Source: a virus
Direction: 5' to 3' (one strand)
Length of the DNA stretch: 22,063 nucleotides
IMG/VR virus record: IMGVR_UViG_3300031626_001263
Location: 1-22,063 of that record
Position 1 is the stretch's first letter; each line of letters starts with the position of its first letter. The translations under genes and the position numbers were made by a program. A model generated the notes under the pieces. It saw only the letters and a list, made by a program, of their open reading frames with translations, did no database searches and was not told where the DNA came from. Shown piece by piece: positions 1-7,011 of the stretch.

Positions 1-751
1 AACGAGAGCCTGTAGCATACCCAGCGGCTGTAGATGAAGAAAAGATAGAAGGTAATGTATCATCTATATCAATCAAGCAGCATGATGCATATTGTCTAAC
101 TTTACTTCGTACCCCGGCCATTAAAGGGGTTGGTAAATTAATCTTAAACTTAGAAAAATAATCATAAGCTTTCTTAACATAAGAGATACGAGCAGGTCCT
201 TCATATTGACCAAAACATACCATAGCTATGATCATATACGCAAACTGAGGCGTTTCGTATATCTTAGTTTCAGATCTATCCTGAATTAGATACTTATCAC
301 ATAACTGACGAATACCTGCATAAGTAAAATTATTATCTCTAGAGTGATCTACATACTCATCAAGTTTATTAATTTCTTTATCGGTATATAGCATTAAAAT
401 ATCTTCATCGTACACATCATTTTCATGCACGTTTTTATTAACAAAGTCGACTAACTTAGGGGGATTCTTACCACCCCATACATCTTTACGTAACTGGTAA
501 GATAATAATCTTGATGCAACATATTGATAATTAGGTGATTGTAGTGATATTAGATTAACAGCAGAATCAATTAACACATTATGTATCTCTCGCGTTGTTA
601 TACCTTCTTTCATCTGAAGTTTAGCATTAATTTCAATATCAGAAGCTGTTACCCCTTTGATGTCATTAACTGCCCAACCTACGACCCTATGTATTCTTTC
701 AACATCGAATGGTACGGTTTCTCCAGTTCTCTTTACAATATTCATATTCAT
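1..751 (-). CDS. nrdA: Ribonucleoside-diphosphate reductase, class Ia large (alpha) subunit, N-terminal 250 residues
   Basis: This enzyme reduces ribonucleoside diphosphates to deoxy forms, supplying dNTPs for phage replication with a small (NrdB) subunit that is not in the window. The gene is cut by the left edge. An N-terminal ATP-cone (about residues 4-95, opening IVKRTGETVPFDVERI) is followed by the start of the catalytic domain, with DKYLIQDR at 153-160 and ETPQFAYMIIAM near 166-177. The motif LPTPLMAGVR then leads to YASCCLIDIDDTL. One of the two adjacent cysteines at 224/225 corresponds to E. coli NrdA Cys225, which forms the active-site disulfide. Two in-frame ATGs at 751 and 745 are possible starts; the first leaves 11 bases after the upstream gene. 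It is the last gene of a minus-strand run starting at 1855. The family call is secure; the start is not. Confidence 0.95.
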   Translation of the reverse strand, partial: MNMNIVKRTGETVPFDVERIHRVVGWAVNDIKGVTASDIEINAKLQMKEGITTREIHNVLIDSAVNLISLQSPNYQYVASRLLSYQLRKDVWGGKNPPKLVDFVNKNVHENDVYDEDILMLYTDKEINKLDEYVDHSRDNNFTYAGIRQLCDKYLIQDRSETKIYETPQFAYMIIAMVCFGQYEGPARISYVKKAYDYFSKFKINLPTPLMAGVRSKVRQYASCCLIDIDDTLPSIFSSSTAAGYATGSR

Positions 752-762
752 TATTTAAATTA

Positions 763-1272
763 TTATGTTATTATCAACGCTATAATAGAACCAAATTTTT
801 GAAAGTCAAACTTACTTTCATCTATATTGAGCATATGTTGTAATATTTTTTTATCTTTCGATATTTTATCATCTGTTAAATCTCTAAATTTCTTAAAATC
901 TATAGGGTATATACCACTTTTAAAGTAAGCATAACAATCATTACATGTAAGCTCGAATTCACTTAATAAATTTTGATAAACAACTAAATTTATATCATAC
1001 GATTTTTCTTGATCACCTATTATCTTAATGATATTATCGCCGAGGTCATTAGGTTTTAAACAAATTCCATATAATGGTAACATACTGCTTTTACCTTTGG
1101 CTTTATATAACCGAAAGAATTTCTTTGGATTATACTTTTCGTTTATTTCTAACCGTTTGTTATCATATTCATTCTTTATAATAAAACCTAAGAATATTGA
1201 CGGTTCTAAAGGAGTCTTATACGAAAACTCTTCCCCCTCTACCGGGGCGTCTACTAAAGATACATCTATCAT
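763..1272 (-). CDS. Hypothetical protein, 169 aa
   Basis: I do not recognise this protein. It is soluble-looking, with no signal peptide and only a short hydrophobic C-terminal end (residues about 162-169). It is rich in Lys, Asp and Asn and carries three cysteines, two close together in ELTCNDCYAYF (about 108-118). Its ATG shares one base with the stop codon of the 74-residue gene upstream (TAATG arrangement), so translation is probably coupled. It sits directly before nrdA in the same operon. A role in nucleotide metabolism is only a guess from position. Confidence 0.75.
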   Translation of the reverse strand: MIDVSLVDAPVEGEEFSYKTPLEPSIFLGFIIKNEYDNKRLEINEKYNPKKFFRLYKAKGKSSMLPLYGICLKPNDLGDNIIKIIGDQEKSYDINLVVYQNLLSEFELTCNDCYAYFKSGIYPIDFKKFRDLTDDKISKDKKILQHMLNIDESKFDFQKFGSIIALIIT

Positions 1273-1496
1273 TATAGATTTATTTCTCTTTTTAAAGTTG
1301 CCCCTTTTAGACTGTATACTCTAATTTTATCTTTACCACCGTTCTTCGGGTGTATAGTAACTGTAGCAGTATCACCTGTTACGACCGGTCCACTATAGGT
1401 ACAAGAACCTGGTAGTTCGGCTGTATGTTGTATTGAACCGTTTTCAGCATTGAAAATGATAAGTTTACTTCCTTCTATTCTTGGTACTAAATTCAT
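1272..1496 (-). CDS. Hypothetical beta-rich small protein, 74 aa
   Basis: This is a short protein of alternating hydrophobic and polar residues, predicted by eye to be mostly beta strand (for example SKLIIFNAENGSIQHTAEL, then GDTATVTIHPKNGG and KIRVYSLKGATL). There is no signal peptide or membrane segment. The start overlaps the stop of the gene upstream by four bases (ATGA), and the stop shares a base with the next ATG, so it sits in a tightly coupled operon ending in nrdA. I do not recognise a named family and propose no function. Confidence 0.7.
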   Translation of the reverse strand: MNLVPRIEGSKLIIFNAENGSIQHTAELPGSCTYSGPVVTGDTATVTIHPKNGGKDKIRVYSLKGATLKREINL

Positions 1497-1855
1497 ATCT
1501 TAATTATATATTTATTTATAAAGGATTCAACTTCAGGATCGGATTTATTATAAGTAAATGAAGATAAATTTTCATTTATCGTTGGTATTTTTAAACTACT
1601 CGTTTTAAACCTATCTTCTAGTTGGTTGACAATAGTTTCATCTGGAATTTCAATATCATCTGATATATTTAAGATATTTCTAATTTCCATTACACCGTAA
1701 CCTCGTTTAAACAGAGTTTTTACATCTCTACTTATGTAGAGTTTTTGTAATGTTTCTATATCTTTATATTCTTTTATTTTCTTTCTTAAATAGCCACCAG
1801 AAAATAAACTTTCTTTGTTTGTAACTATACACTTAACCTTTAAGGATTTAACCAT
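1493..1855 (-). CDS. Hypothetical basic protein, 120 aa, first gene of the nrdA operon
   Basis: This is a small protein with a Lys/Arg-rich N-terminal half (VKCIVTNKESLFSGGYLRKK, then LFKRGYGVMEIRNIL around 48-62) that looks helical, and a more acidic C-terminal half. Only one cysteine (residue 9) is present, so a zinc finger is unlikely. I do not recognise the family with confidence. The ATG at 1855 lies five bases after a TATAAT box (1861-1866) with TTGAAT 16 bases further upstream, so it heads a transcript through nrdA that is probably leaderless. It is divergent from the small basic gene at 1878, with only 22 bases between the two start codons. Confidence 0.72.
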   Translation of the reverse strand: MVKSLKVKCIVTNKESLFSGGYLRKKIKEYKDIETLQKLYISRDVKTLFKRGYGVMEIRNILNISDDIEIPDETIVNQLEDRFKTSSLKIPTINENLSSFTYNKSDPEVESFINKYIIKI

Positions 1856-1860
1856 ATCTT

Positions 1861-1888
1861 ATTATAAATATAAATATATGAAATTCAA
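1861..1888 (-). promoter_or_regulatory. Sigma-70-type promoter for the nrdA operon
   Basis: Read on the minus strand: -35 TTGAAT at 1888-1883, 16-base spacer, -10 TATAAT at 1866-1861, then five bases to the ATG at 1855. No ribosome binding site fits between -10 and ATG, so the transcript should start at or beside the start codon. The -35 lies inside the first codons of the divergent gene at 1878. Confidence 0.65.
1863..1870 (+). promoter_or_regulatory. T4-late-type promoter word TATAAATA
   Basis: An exact match to the T4 late promoter -10 word TATAAATA lies seven bases before the ATG at 1878; a second overlapping copy occupies 1869-1876. No -35 hexamer is visible upstream, as expected for sliding-clamp-activated late promoters. 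The same tract supplies the minus-strand TATAAT. The DNA is AT-rich, so chance matches are possible. Confidence 0.5.
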
Positions 1889-2108
1889 CGCTTTAGTTAA
1901 AAATATATTAGAAGATTTTAAAGCTCCAACCGATACTAAAAGACCTACCAAAAGGTCTAAGGGTAAATATGGTACCGTTAACCCACAATTAAACGATCCA
2001 CATAGTACTAAAGCTATTTCTGGATTTAAAGGCATGCCTGGTGGTAAACAGCATACTTTAAAATTTGCGTTACCTAAGCGTAAGAAGAAGACTAAAAAGC
2101 CATCTTAA
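1878..2108 (+). CDS. Small basic protein with capsid-targeting-like leader, 76 aa
   Basis: I chose the ATG at 1878 rather than the longer reading from 1815, because the extra 21 residues would run across the divergent promoter region. The protein begins MKFNALVKNILED, nearly the same leader as the protein starting at 20453 and similar to that of the superoxide dismutase, with an I-L-E site of the kind cut by T4-type prohead protease. The rest is very basic, ending KRKKKTKKPS, with Gly/Pro/Lys-rich low-complexity sequence, as expected of an internal head protein that binds DNA. It converges with the muramidase-like gene, overlapping its 3' end by 17 bases. The function is an inference; the leader similarity is directly visible. 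Confidence 0.7.
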   Translation: MKFNALVKNILEDFKAPTDTKRPTKRSKGKYGTVNPQLNDPHSTKAISGFKGMPGGKQHTLKFALPKRKKKTKKPS

Positions 2109-2601
2109 CACCTTTTTGAATATCAGCGTCTGAAATCTTAGCAGCTTCTTTTTGACCATTTTCAAATTGGAAAATTGGTCTCATTAATTTTATTAACACC
2201 TGTGGGTCATTTAGATCAATTTTTTCATCAACATCAAACCCTGATCCGTTTGAAACATGTTTTGCATAGTTGGCGTTATTTGGATTATTATCTTCTGGAG
2301 GAGCATATCTATCAATAATTTTATTAATAGTATCTATACCATATTTTCTACCATATGTTCTTAAAATCCTAGCAGAAGCTCTAACCCCCATATGCATATC
2401 GCTAAATCTCTCAAATTCTTCACCAGGTTCAGTTACCTCACCATTCCAATTTGTAGGTGAGGTACGAATATTTCCAGGATTATTATTAAAGATTGATGCG
2501 TCGGCTTGGCTAGCCATTAACCCTGCTGCTGCAAATGCACCAGTTGCTAATGCTTTACTAAATTTACCTTCTTCAATAACGTATGCTTTAAATGTCTGCA
2601 C
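2092..2601 (-). CDS. Virion muramidase-like protein (NNPGNIR family) with capsid-targeting-like leader
   Basis: The motif NNPGNIR (39-45) followed by FERFSDMHMGVRASARILRT is typical of phage virion-associated peptidoglycan-degrading proteins, often annotated as structural protein P5 or muramidase; these open the cell wall for DNA entry. The leader MQTFKAYVIEEGKF closely matches the T4 internal-protein capsid-targeting pattern (M-x-T-aromatic-x-x-aromatic-(I/V)-x-E) and has an I-E-E cleavage-like site. A hydrophobic Ala/Gly-rich stretch (17-31) ending SQADA could alternatively be a signal peptide or signal anchor. The start codon is GTG at 2601 and shares its first G with the helicase TAG stop, so translation is probably coupled. 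A classical endolysin is the main alternative to a virion enzyme. Confidence 0.72.
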   Translation of the reverse strand: MQTFKAYVIEEGKFSKALATGAFAAAGLMASQADASIFNNNPGNIRTSPTNWNGEVTEPGEEFERFSDMHMGVRASARILRTYGRKYGIDTINKIIDRYAPPEDNNPNNANYAKHVSNGSGFDVDEKIDLNDPQVLIKLMRPIFQFENGQKEAAKISDADIQKGVKMAF

Positions 2602-4229
2602 TATACAAATCTTTCTATAAAGTATTTAGGCAATTTGTTCTTATTCCGAATAATGGCTTCATATACACCTGCATCTAAAATATAAGTCTTACAATGATCT
2701 TGCTTACTTCGTATACCTCTACCACATTGCTGTACAACATTACTTAACATCTTATTTGAATACCATGCCTTATCTAATTCAAATAACTTCTTAATTCTAT
2801 TATCACCAAGTGGTAAGTACGGAGCTTTAATTACTATTTGAAATCTAGCTAAGTCATCTTTTAAATCAATACCTAAACCTAATGATGGACTTACTAATAC
2901 AGTTGGTTCTTTACTATTCGAATGCTGTCTTAATAGTTCTTCATTCCTCGTTTCTTTATCTCTACATAAAAAGCGTCTACTCTTTAAATTATTCTGTAAG
3001 TATGAAGCTATAAACCCAGTATGGGTATGTATAATACCTTTTTCGAATTCATGTTGCTTACATATCTCTTCTATCTGCTTTACAATCTTAGGTAATGTTT
3101 TCTTTAAATTATAATGATTAATCTTTTGCTTAGTATTAATATAGATAGGAGCTTTTTGAGGATCGAAAGTACTATCTGATTCTACATATTCGTACTCCTT
3201 TATACCTAAGCTCTTAGCAAAATGTTTATGATCAATAATAGTAGCAGACATTAACAGTACGTTATCAGCGTACTTAAAAATATATTTTGATAAAACATCC
3301 ACCTTTAACGGCATTACTCTAGCAGTCTTACCATCTCGCTGTACAACATACTCACACTCTTCCCACGTTTCAGTTATTAAGTTTAAACTTCTATGGAGAT
3401 TTTTTAAATAACTTAGCTTAATATTTTCACTATTACTAAGCTGTATATTTTTATTATTACTTTTATTAGTTAATGTATTTATATACTCACTAACTTCTAG
3501 GATACATGAACATATCCATTTATATATAGCATCTTGTTTTTCGGAATATAAACTTGGTACACTTACCCCTAATAACTTTAAACGGTCAGGGTCAATAAAG
3601 ACTGAATATTGTTTTACTATCTCATCTTCAAGTTCAGATGCCTCATCACATATAATAAAGTTTTTACGTTTTATATGCCCGGGTAAGGCTAAAAACATCT
3701 TATAATTTAATACCCCAAACTTATCGACTAATCCTCTATTACGAGCATTATGGTAATTACACTTATGAGCTTTTCTATGTTCATCTAATACCTTACGAGG
3801 CATTACAGATGTCTCCATTTCAACATCAATATCAGGGTTTATAGTACTAGTGTAATTACTCTTACCTTTCATTACCATACTATCATCAAACAATTCATAA
3901 TACTGATCTTGTAATGATTTAGTTATAGTTAATGCGAATGCACCGCTAGCTGGCTCATCTAAACACTCAGGCTCATTAATATAATTACCAACGTTATCCA
4001 TTTTAAACGCATCGTAACTATCAATTAATTCTTTAAATGAATCTGTAGATTCGTTCGATACATTAGCAAGGGTCTTTGATATAAAACTCTTACCGCTCCC
4101 GGTAGGTGCACTACAAATTACAAATTTATGACCTTTATTAAATGCATGCTCAATCTTTTTAATTATATTGATCTGCTGCGTACTCGGATTATAACCGTCA
4201 GGAAATTTATTAAGGTATTTACTCAGCAT
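2601..4229 (-). CDS. DinG/XPD-like superfamily 2 DNA helicase
   Basis: This is an ATP-dependent 5'-3' type DNA helicase of the DinG/XPD/Rad3 group by motif order. Walker A APTGSGKS is at 41-48, TKSLQDQY (motif Ia) near 103-110, DEAS (DEAH-box variant) at 195-198 and MSATI (motif III) in the middle. Late in the protein come HTHTGF, GLGIDLKDD and QQCGRGIR (motif VI). The region that carries the four Fe-S cysteines in XPD/DinG is recognisable (KGKSNYTS and KCNYHNARNRG) but holds a single cysteine, so the cluster appears lost. The gene likely acts in replication, recombination or repair. A TATAAT box six bases before its ATG suggests its own promoter, with the muramidase-like gene downstream. Confidence 0.9.
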   Translation of the reverse strand: MLSKYLNKFPDGYNPSTQQINIIKKIEHAFNKGHKFVICSAPTGSGKSFISKTLANVSNESTDSFKELIDSYDAFKMDNVGNYINEPECLDEPASGAFALTITKSLQDQYYELFDDSMVMKGKSNYTSTINPDIDVEMETSVMPRKVLDEHRKAHKCNYHNARNRGLVDKFGVLNYKMFLALPGHIKRKNFIICDEASELEDEIVKQYSVFIDPDRLKLLGVSVPSLYSEKQDAIYKWICSCILEVSEYINTLTNKSNNKNIQLSNSENIKLSYLKNLHRSLNLITETWEECEYVVQRDGKTARVMPLKVDVLSKYIFKYADNVLLMSATIIDHKHFAKSLGIKEYEYVESDSTFDPQKAPIYINTKQKINHYNLKKTLPKIVKQIEEICKQHEFEKGIIHTHTGFIASYLQNNLKSRRFLCRDKETRNEELLRQHSNSKEPTVLVSPSLGLGIDLKDDLARFQIVIKAPYLPLGDNRIKKLFELDKAWYSNKMLSNVVQQCGRGIRSKQDHCKTYILDAGVYEAIIRNKNKLPKYFIERFV

Positions 4230-4235
4230 ATAACA

Positions 4236-4264
4236 ATTATAATATCAGACTGCCGATAAAACAA
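4236..4264 (-). promoter_or_regulatory. Candidate promoter for the helicase gene
   Basis: On the minus strand, TATAAT at 4241-4236 lies six bases before the ATG at 4229. The best -35 is TTGTTT at 4264-4259 with a 17-base spacer, a weak match. The -10 position agrees with the five- to seven-base geometry of the other promoters here, but the -35 is poor, so confidence is moderate. Confidence 0.4.
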
Positions 4265-4586
4265 CTATGTTATTGTATAACTTACTTTTCTTTTCAAAGT
4301 TTAAGACTTTGGTTTTAAAATGAACAAACTCATTATTTTTGGCAAATTCCTCTATTCTATAATCAAATTTAAGATGCATATGACCTACTTCAGAATTAAA
4401 AGGAAAGGGGATTTCATATTGTTTTATATCACCCTTTTCATTTTCCAAGGATAAACTAAAATAAAAATCTTTTACTTTAAATAAAATTAACTTGCCACGT
4501 TTTAAAGGCTTTACCGGATTAATATAGATTACTATATTTCTAAGTAATAAATTAGTTAGGTCTTTTTCTAGTTTTTCAAACTTCAT
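4245..4586 (-). CDS. Hypothetical protein, 113 aa
   Basis: I do not recognise this small protein. It appears to be mostly beta strand (RNIVIYINPVKPLKRGKLIL, then FYFSLSLEN and FVHFKTKVLNF) after a short N-terminal helix. There is no signal peptide, membrane segment or cysteine. Its ATG overlaps the stop of the SH3-like protein upstream by four bases (ATGA). It is the last gene of the operon that begins with the DUF366 gene at 6977. Confidence 0.72.
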   Translation of the reverse strand: MKFEKLEKDLTNLLLRNIVIYINPVKPLKRGKLILFKVKDFYFSLSLENEKGDIKQYEIPFPFNSEVGHMHLKFDYRIEEFAKNNEFVHFKTKVLNFEKKSKLYNNIVVLSAV

Positions 4587-4957
4587 GTACCCATATAACC
4601 TCTCTTTTCATCCGCAGACATTGGATATATTTTTTCATTAAAATACTGAAAAAATTCGTTTTCAGGTATAGTATTTATTACTTCACAATTTTCCATACTT
4701 ACCATTCTCCAACCTTGCATCATAATGTCCCATACAGGTAATAAATTTTTACTACCAGGATTATATTTTGGGTTACTAGATGGTGGTTTATAATTTAATG
4801 TCGTTCTACCATTGACACTATTAAGTAAACTCTCATCTAGAGTACATAGCATTCTTCTTTGAGAACTATCACCGGGTTTAGGTCTTCGTTTCACAAAAAT
4901 TATTTCACAGACATTACCCTGTAAAGTATTTTTAAGACTCGGTAGACTTACTTTCAT
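4583..4957 (-). CDS. Small WYL_2/SH3-like phage protein, 124 aa
   Basis: The central pattern RRMLCTLDESLLNS, followed by NYKPPS, LLPVWDIMMQGWRM and a closing strand, resembles small SH3-like beta-barrel proteins of marine T4-like phages (the WYL_2, formerly DUF2693, type); this is from memory and unverified. I chose the ATG at 4957, which has AAGG just upstream and overlaps the co-chaperonin gene by 26 bases. An ATG at 4993 in the same frame would add a Lys-rich 12-residue extension lying inside the co-chaperonin tail and is less likely. The function is unknown; related folds bind nucleic acid or small ligands. Confidence 0.7.
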   Translation of the reverse strand: MKVSLPSLKNTLQGNVCEIIFVKRRPKPGDSSQRRMLCTLDESLLNSVNGRTTLNYKPPSSNPKYNPGSKNLLPVWDIMMQGWRMVSMENCEVINTIPENEFFQYFNEKIYPMSADEKRGYMGT

Positions 4958-5465
4958 TTTCCTTTTTTGCTTTTTCTGCTTCGCTTTTAGCAATTGCTTT
5001 CAAACGGGTTTTTACTTTACTAACTTCTTTTTTATTTGGTTTATTTGCTGTTTCATTTTTATGTTTAGCTATACCAAATAGCCGATTTTCGTTTAAAAAT
5101 ATACCTTTTTTAAGTTTACCGTAACCTGAAACATCAGCATTTCCAATACCAACCCCTAGGTTATTCGGAAATATAACTACATCATCTTTTTTTGTATATT
5201 TACATTCAGGTCCTGCTAAAATAACTTTACCTTTTCTCCATGCTCTTTGAACTGCATTAGTTGGGATGTAAACACCACCTCTCATAACAGCATCACCTTG
5301 ACCATCGGATATTTCGTCTATATATTCTACTAAAATAATATCATCGAATAAAAAACCAAGTTCGTAATCTTGATCAATAATACCATCAAGTGTATTGTTA
5401 TGAGAGTCGACTAAGTCTATTAAATTTCTTTTTGTTGCGAGTACGTCTATATTTGCTTGTGCCAT
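4932..5465 (-). CDS. GroES-type co-chaperonin (T4 gp31-like role), 177 aa
   Basis: The core from about residue 40 follows the GroES fold. DDIILVEYIDE is the first strand, then comes a mobile loop with RGGVYIPT in place of the GGIVLT of GroES, then WRKGKVILAGP, DDVVIFPNNLGVGI and the closing strand ENRLFGIAK. Such phage proteins cap the host GroEL, typically to allow the major capsid protein to fold. Compared with the roughly 97-residue GroES, it has an N-terminal extension of about 38 residues and a Lys/Glu-rich tail of about 45 residues, which are unusual and probably disordered. It follows the methyltransferase by two bases. The assignment rests on motif order and the hydrophobic loop tripeptide. 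Confidence 0.85.
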   Translation of the reverse strand: MAQANIDVLATKRNLIDLVDSHNNTLDGIIDQDYELGFLFDDIILVEYIDEISDGQGDAVMRGGVYIPTNAVQRAWRKGKVILAGPECKYTKKDDVVIFPNNLGVGIGNADVSGYGKLKKGIFLNENRLFGIAKHKNETANKPNKKEVSKVKTRLKAIAKSEAEKAKKENESKSTES

Positions 5466-5467
5466 AA

Positions 5468-6025
5468 TTATTTTACCCTTTCTAGTATACCAAGACCGTT
5501 ATTATTGGTATAAAATTTCTTTTTTATCCAGTGTGGGTTTTCTTCTATAAATTCATCAATTGCGGCTAATAAGCCAGGCTTCCAATACTTACCATTATTT
5601 TCGCTATACTCACCACATACCTCGGTATCATGGAACATTAAGTATTTTGTAGCTTTATTACCATGTAATTTTAATTCTTGTACCAGATGTTCATATGTAT
5701 GTAAGGTGTCAATAAACAGTAGATCGCATTCGTCTATTTCAATATCTAATGTACAAGACTTAATAAAGGAAAAATCTATATTATCCAACATACAAGCTTG
5801 TCTAACAAGATTTAAACTATTTTCCGGGGGTGATACAATATCTATAGATGTAAGCTTTTTGGGATTGCCTTTGAGAAACGCCCATGTAGAACAAATAAAT
5901 CTAACACCCATTTCGACAATAGTATCACATTCTGAAGCATACTTGGCTATAATTGGTAAGTGTTCATTAATATCACCTGGTACTCTACAAACTGTGTTAA
6001 ACTGGTCGTCAATTATATCACTCAT
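5468..6025 (-). CDS. Class I SAM-dependent methyltransferase, 185 aa
   Basis: A Rossmann-type methyltransferase is indicated by DTIVEMGVRFICSTWAFL (about 34-51; motif I, strand then glycine loop), LTSIDIV (motif II acidic residue), DECDLLFIDTLHTYEHLVQE (motif IV region) and a late LMFHDTEV. The DxLHTYEHV-like motif is typical of the Methyltransf_24/CmcI-like group often found in polysaccharide and small-molecule clusters. The substrate cannot be read from the sequence. It lies between the gp62-like gene (five bases away) and the co-chaperonin gene. A DNA methylase is unlikely because no DPPY/NPPY-type motif is present. Confidence 0.85.
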   Translation of the reverse strand: MSDIIDDQFNTVCRVPGDINEHLPIIAKYASECDTIVEMGVRFICSTWAFLKGNPKKLTSIDIVSPPENSLNLVRQACMLDNIDFSFIKSCTLDIEIDECDLLFIDTLHTYEHLVQELKLHGNKATKYLMFHDTEVCGEYSENNGKYWKPGLLAAIDEFIEENPHWIKKKFYTNNNGLGILERVK

Positions 6026-6030
6026 TATGT

Positions 6031-6393
6031 TTATTTACATGTAAAATTTTCTAATTCAACAAGATGTTTATATTCTCTTTGACTGTAAAATTCAGGTATC
6101 AATTGTTTTTCTTCTTTACTCTTTTTTTCCTTCTTTATCTTTTTAAGATAGTTTAATCTTTTAAATTTCAATCTAGGCAATATAGAATAGATGTAGTTAT
6201 ATTGAGACAACTTATCATCAAATAGATTCCAATACTTATTAGTAGTTTCATTTATGTATTCATTTAACTCTTTTGAATACATACTAGTCCATCTATTAAC
6301 CATAAATAGATTAAACTGCGATTCATCATCACAGTTCATATCTATCTTTTTCTTACTAAACAGTAAGCTATTTATATATTGAAATATTGTCAC
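6031..6393 (-). CDS. Sliding-clamp loader small subunit, T4 gp62-like
   Basis: In T4, gp62 joins four copies of gp44 to load the gp45 clamp for replication and late transcription. The protein is short and helical, with FNLFMVNRWTSMYSK (about 28-42), an Asn/Tyr-rich helix and QYNYIYSILPRLKFKRLNYL (64-83). This pattern (FN-x-F-(M/I)-V-N-R ... QY-x-(Y/F) ... P-R-x-(R/K)-(Y/F)) is what I recall for the phage clamp-loader A subunit family. The C-terminus is Lys/Glu rich. It overlaps the DUF366 gene by four bases. A loader subunit implies gp44 and gp45 homologues elsewhere, in line with the late-promoter-like words in the window. Confidence 0.65.
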   Translation of the reverse strand: MTIFQYINSLLFSKKKIDMNCDDESQFNLFMVNRWTSMYSKELNEYINETTNKYWNLFDDKLSQYNYIYSILPRLKFKRLNYLKKIKKEKKSKEEKQLIPEFYSQREYKHLVELENFTCK

Positions 6394-6977
6394 AGATTAA
6401 TCTTAGTAGTTGCAATAAACATATCATCATTCATCGCATAAAATAAATCAATAATATCTTGCATAAACCCTTCAACCTGCTCATCGGTAAGTTTAGTACT
6501 ATAAGCAAAGTTAGGAGCATTCGACCCAGCATTTACATTGATACCAGTATGCCCGATAGCTACATTATCCTTTGAATAAGTAATGCTGACACTACATTTA
6601 CCAACGGTTTGTAGGCTACCATCACTACCTTCGAACTCATCATGTACCATTAGATCATCACCGTCTACTTCAATAGGCTTCTTAATATACTTTGAAGATA
6701 GAATATTAGCAATCTGTGTATTTAAAAGTCGCTGATACGCTACAGCACCGAACTTATCCAAGTTAGGAATTTCCCAACAAAAACTAATTGCATCGTCACT
6801 TGCAATATAATCGTTTTGAAGTACATCTTCTTGATCGATCATACCATCAATACCTACATTCATATAACCTCTAAAGGCTATAATATTTCCAATAGGTAAA
6901 GTTTTCTTTCGAAAGAAATTATACGCAAAACGTTTATGAATTAAATCACCGTCATAATTAAGATTTTTAATAATCAT
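6390..6977 (-). CDS. DUF366-family protein, 195 aa
   Basis: The order of motifs fits DUF366: an opening I-H-x-R-x-A-Y segment, IIAFRGYMNV (about 32-41), IDQEDV, a central YQRLLNTQIANIL, EVDGDDLMV and KCSVSITYS, then VAIGHTGINVNAG (140-152). The family is small and soluble and has been tied by recollection to 7-deazaguanine DNA modification in phages (as a proposed decarboxylase); I cannot verify that here, and no DpdA-like or QueC/D/E-like gene lies in the window. It is the first gene of an operon with its own strong promoter and lies just upstream of the gp62-like gene. The family call is fairly good; the function is open. Confidence 0.7.
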   Translation of the reverse strand: MIIKNLNYDGDLIHKRFAYNFFRKKTLPIGNIIAFRGYMNVGIDGMIDQEDVLQNDYIASDDAISFCWEIPNLDKFGAVAYQRLLNTQIANILSSKYIKKPIEVDGDDLMVHDEFEGSDGSLQTVGKCSVSITYSKDNVAIGHTGINVNAGSNAPNFAYSTKLTDEQVEGFMQDIIDLFYAMNDDMFIATTKINL

Positions 6978-6983
6978 AACTTA

Positions 6984-7011
6984 ATTATAAATTATAAAAT
7001 GAATTTATCAA
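6984..7011 (-). promoter_or_regulatory. Sigma-70-type promoter for the DUF366/clamp-loader/co-chaperonin operon
   Basis: On the minus strand: -35 TTGATA at 7011-7006, 16-base spacer, -10 TATAAT at 6989-6984, then six bases to the ATG at 6977. The -35 lies within the last codons of the upstream GT17 gene. No ribosome binding site fits, so a leaderless transcript is expected. Confidence 0.7.

Noticed and set aside
752-800. TTGATA upstream of nrdA considered as a separate promoter
   Set aside because: No -10 box fits at the required distance, and the genes upstream are tightly coupled.
581-802. Plus-strand reading frame of 73 residues
   Set aside because: It lies antisense to nrdA, whose motifs are unmistakable, and its product is low-complexity Tyr/Ile/Asn sequence.
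1028-1324. Plus-strand reading frame of 98 residues
   Set aside because: It is a shadow across the 169- and 74-residue minus-strand genes, without its own start signals.
1815-1877. N-terminal extension of the small basic protein from 1815
   Set aside because: It would cross the promoter region and the start of the opposite gene; the leader beginning at 1878 matches the related protein at 20453.
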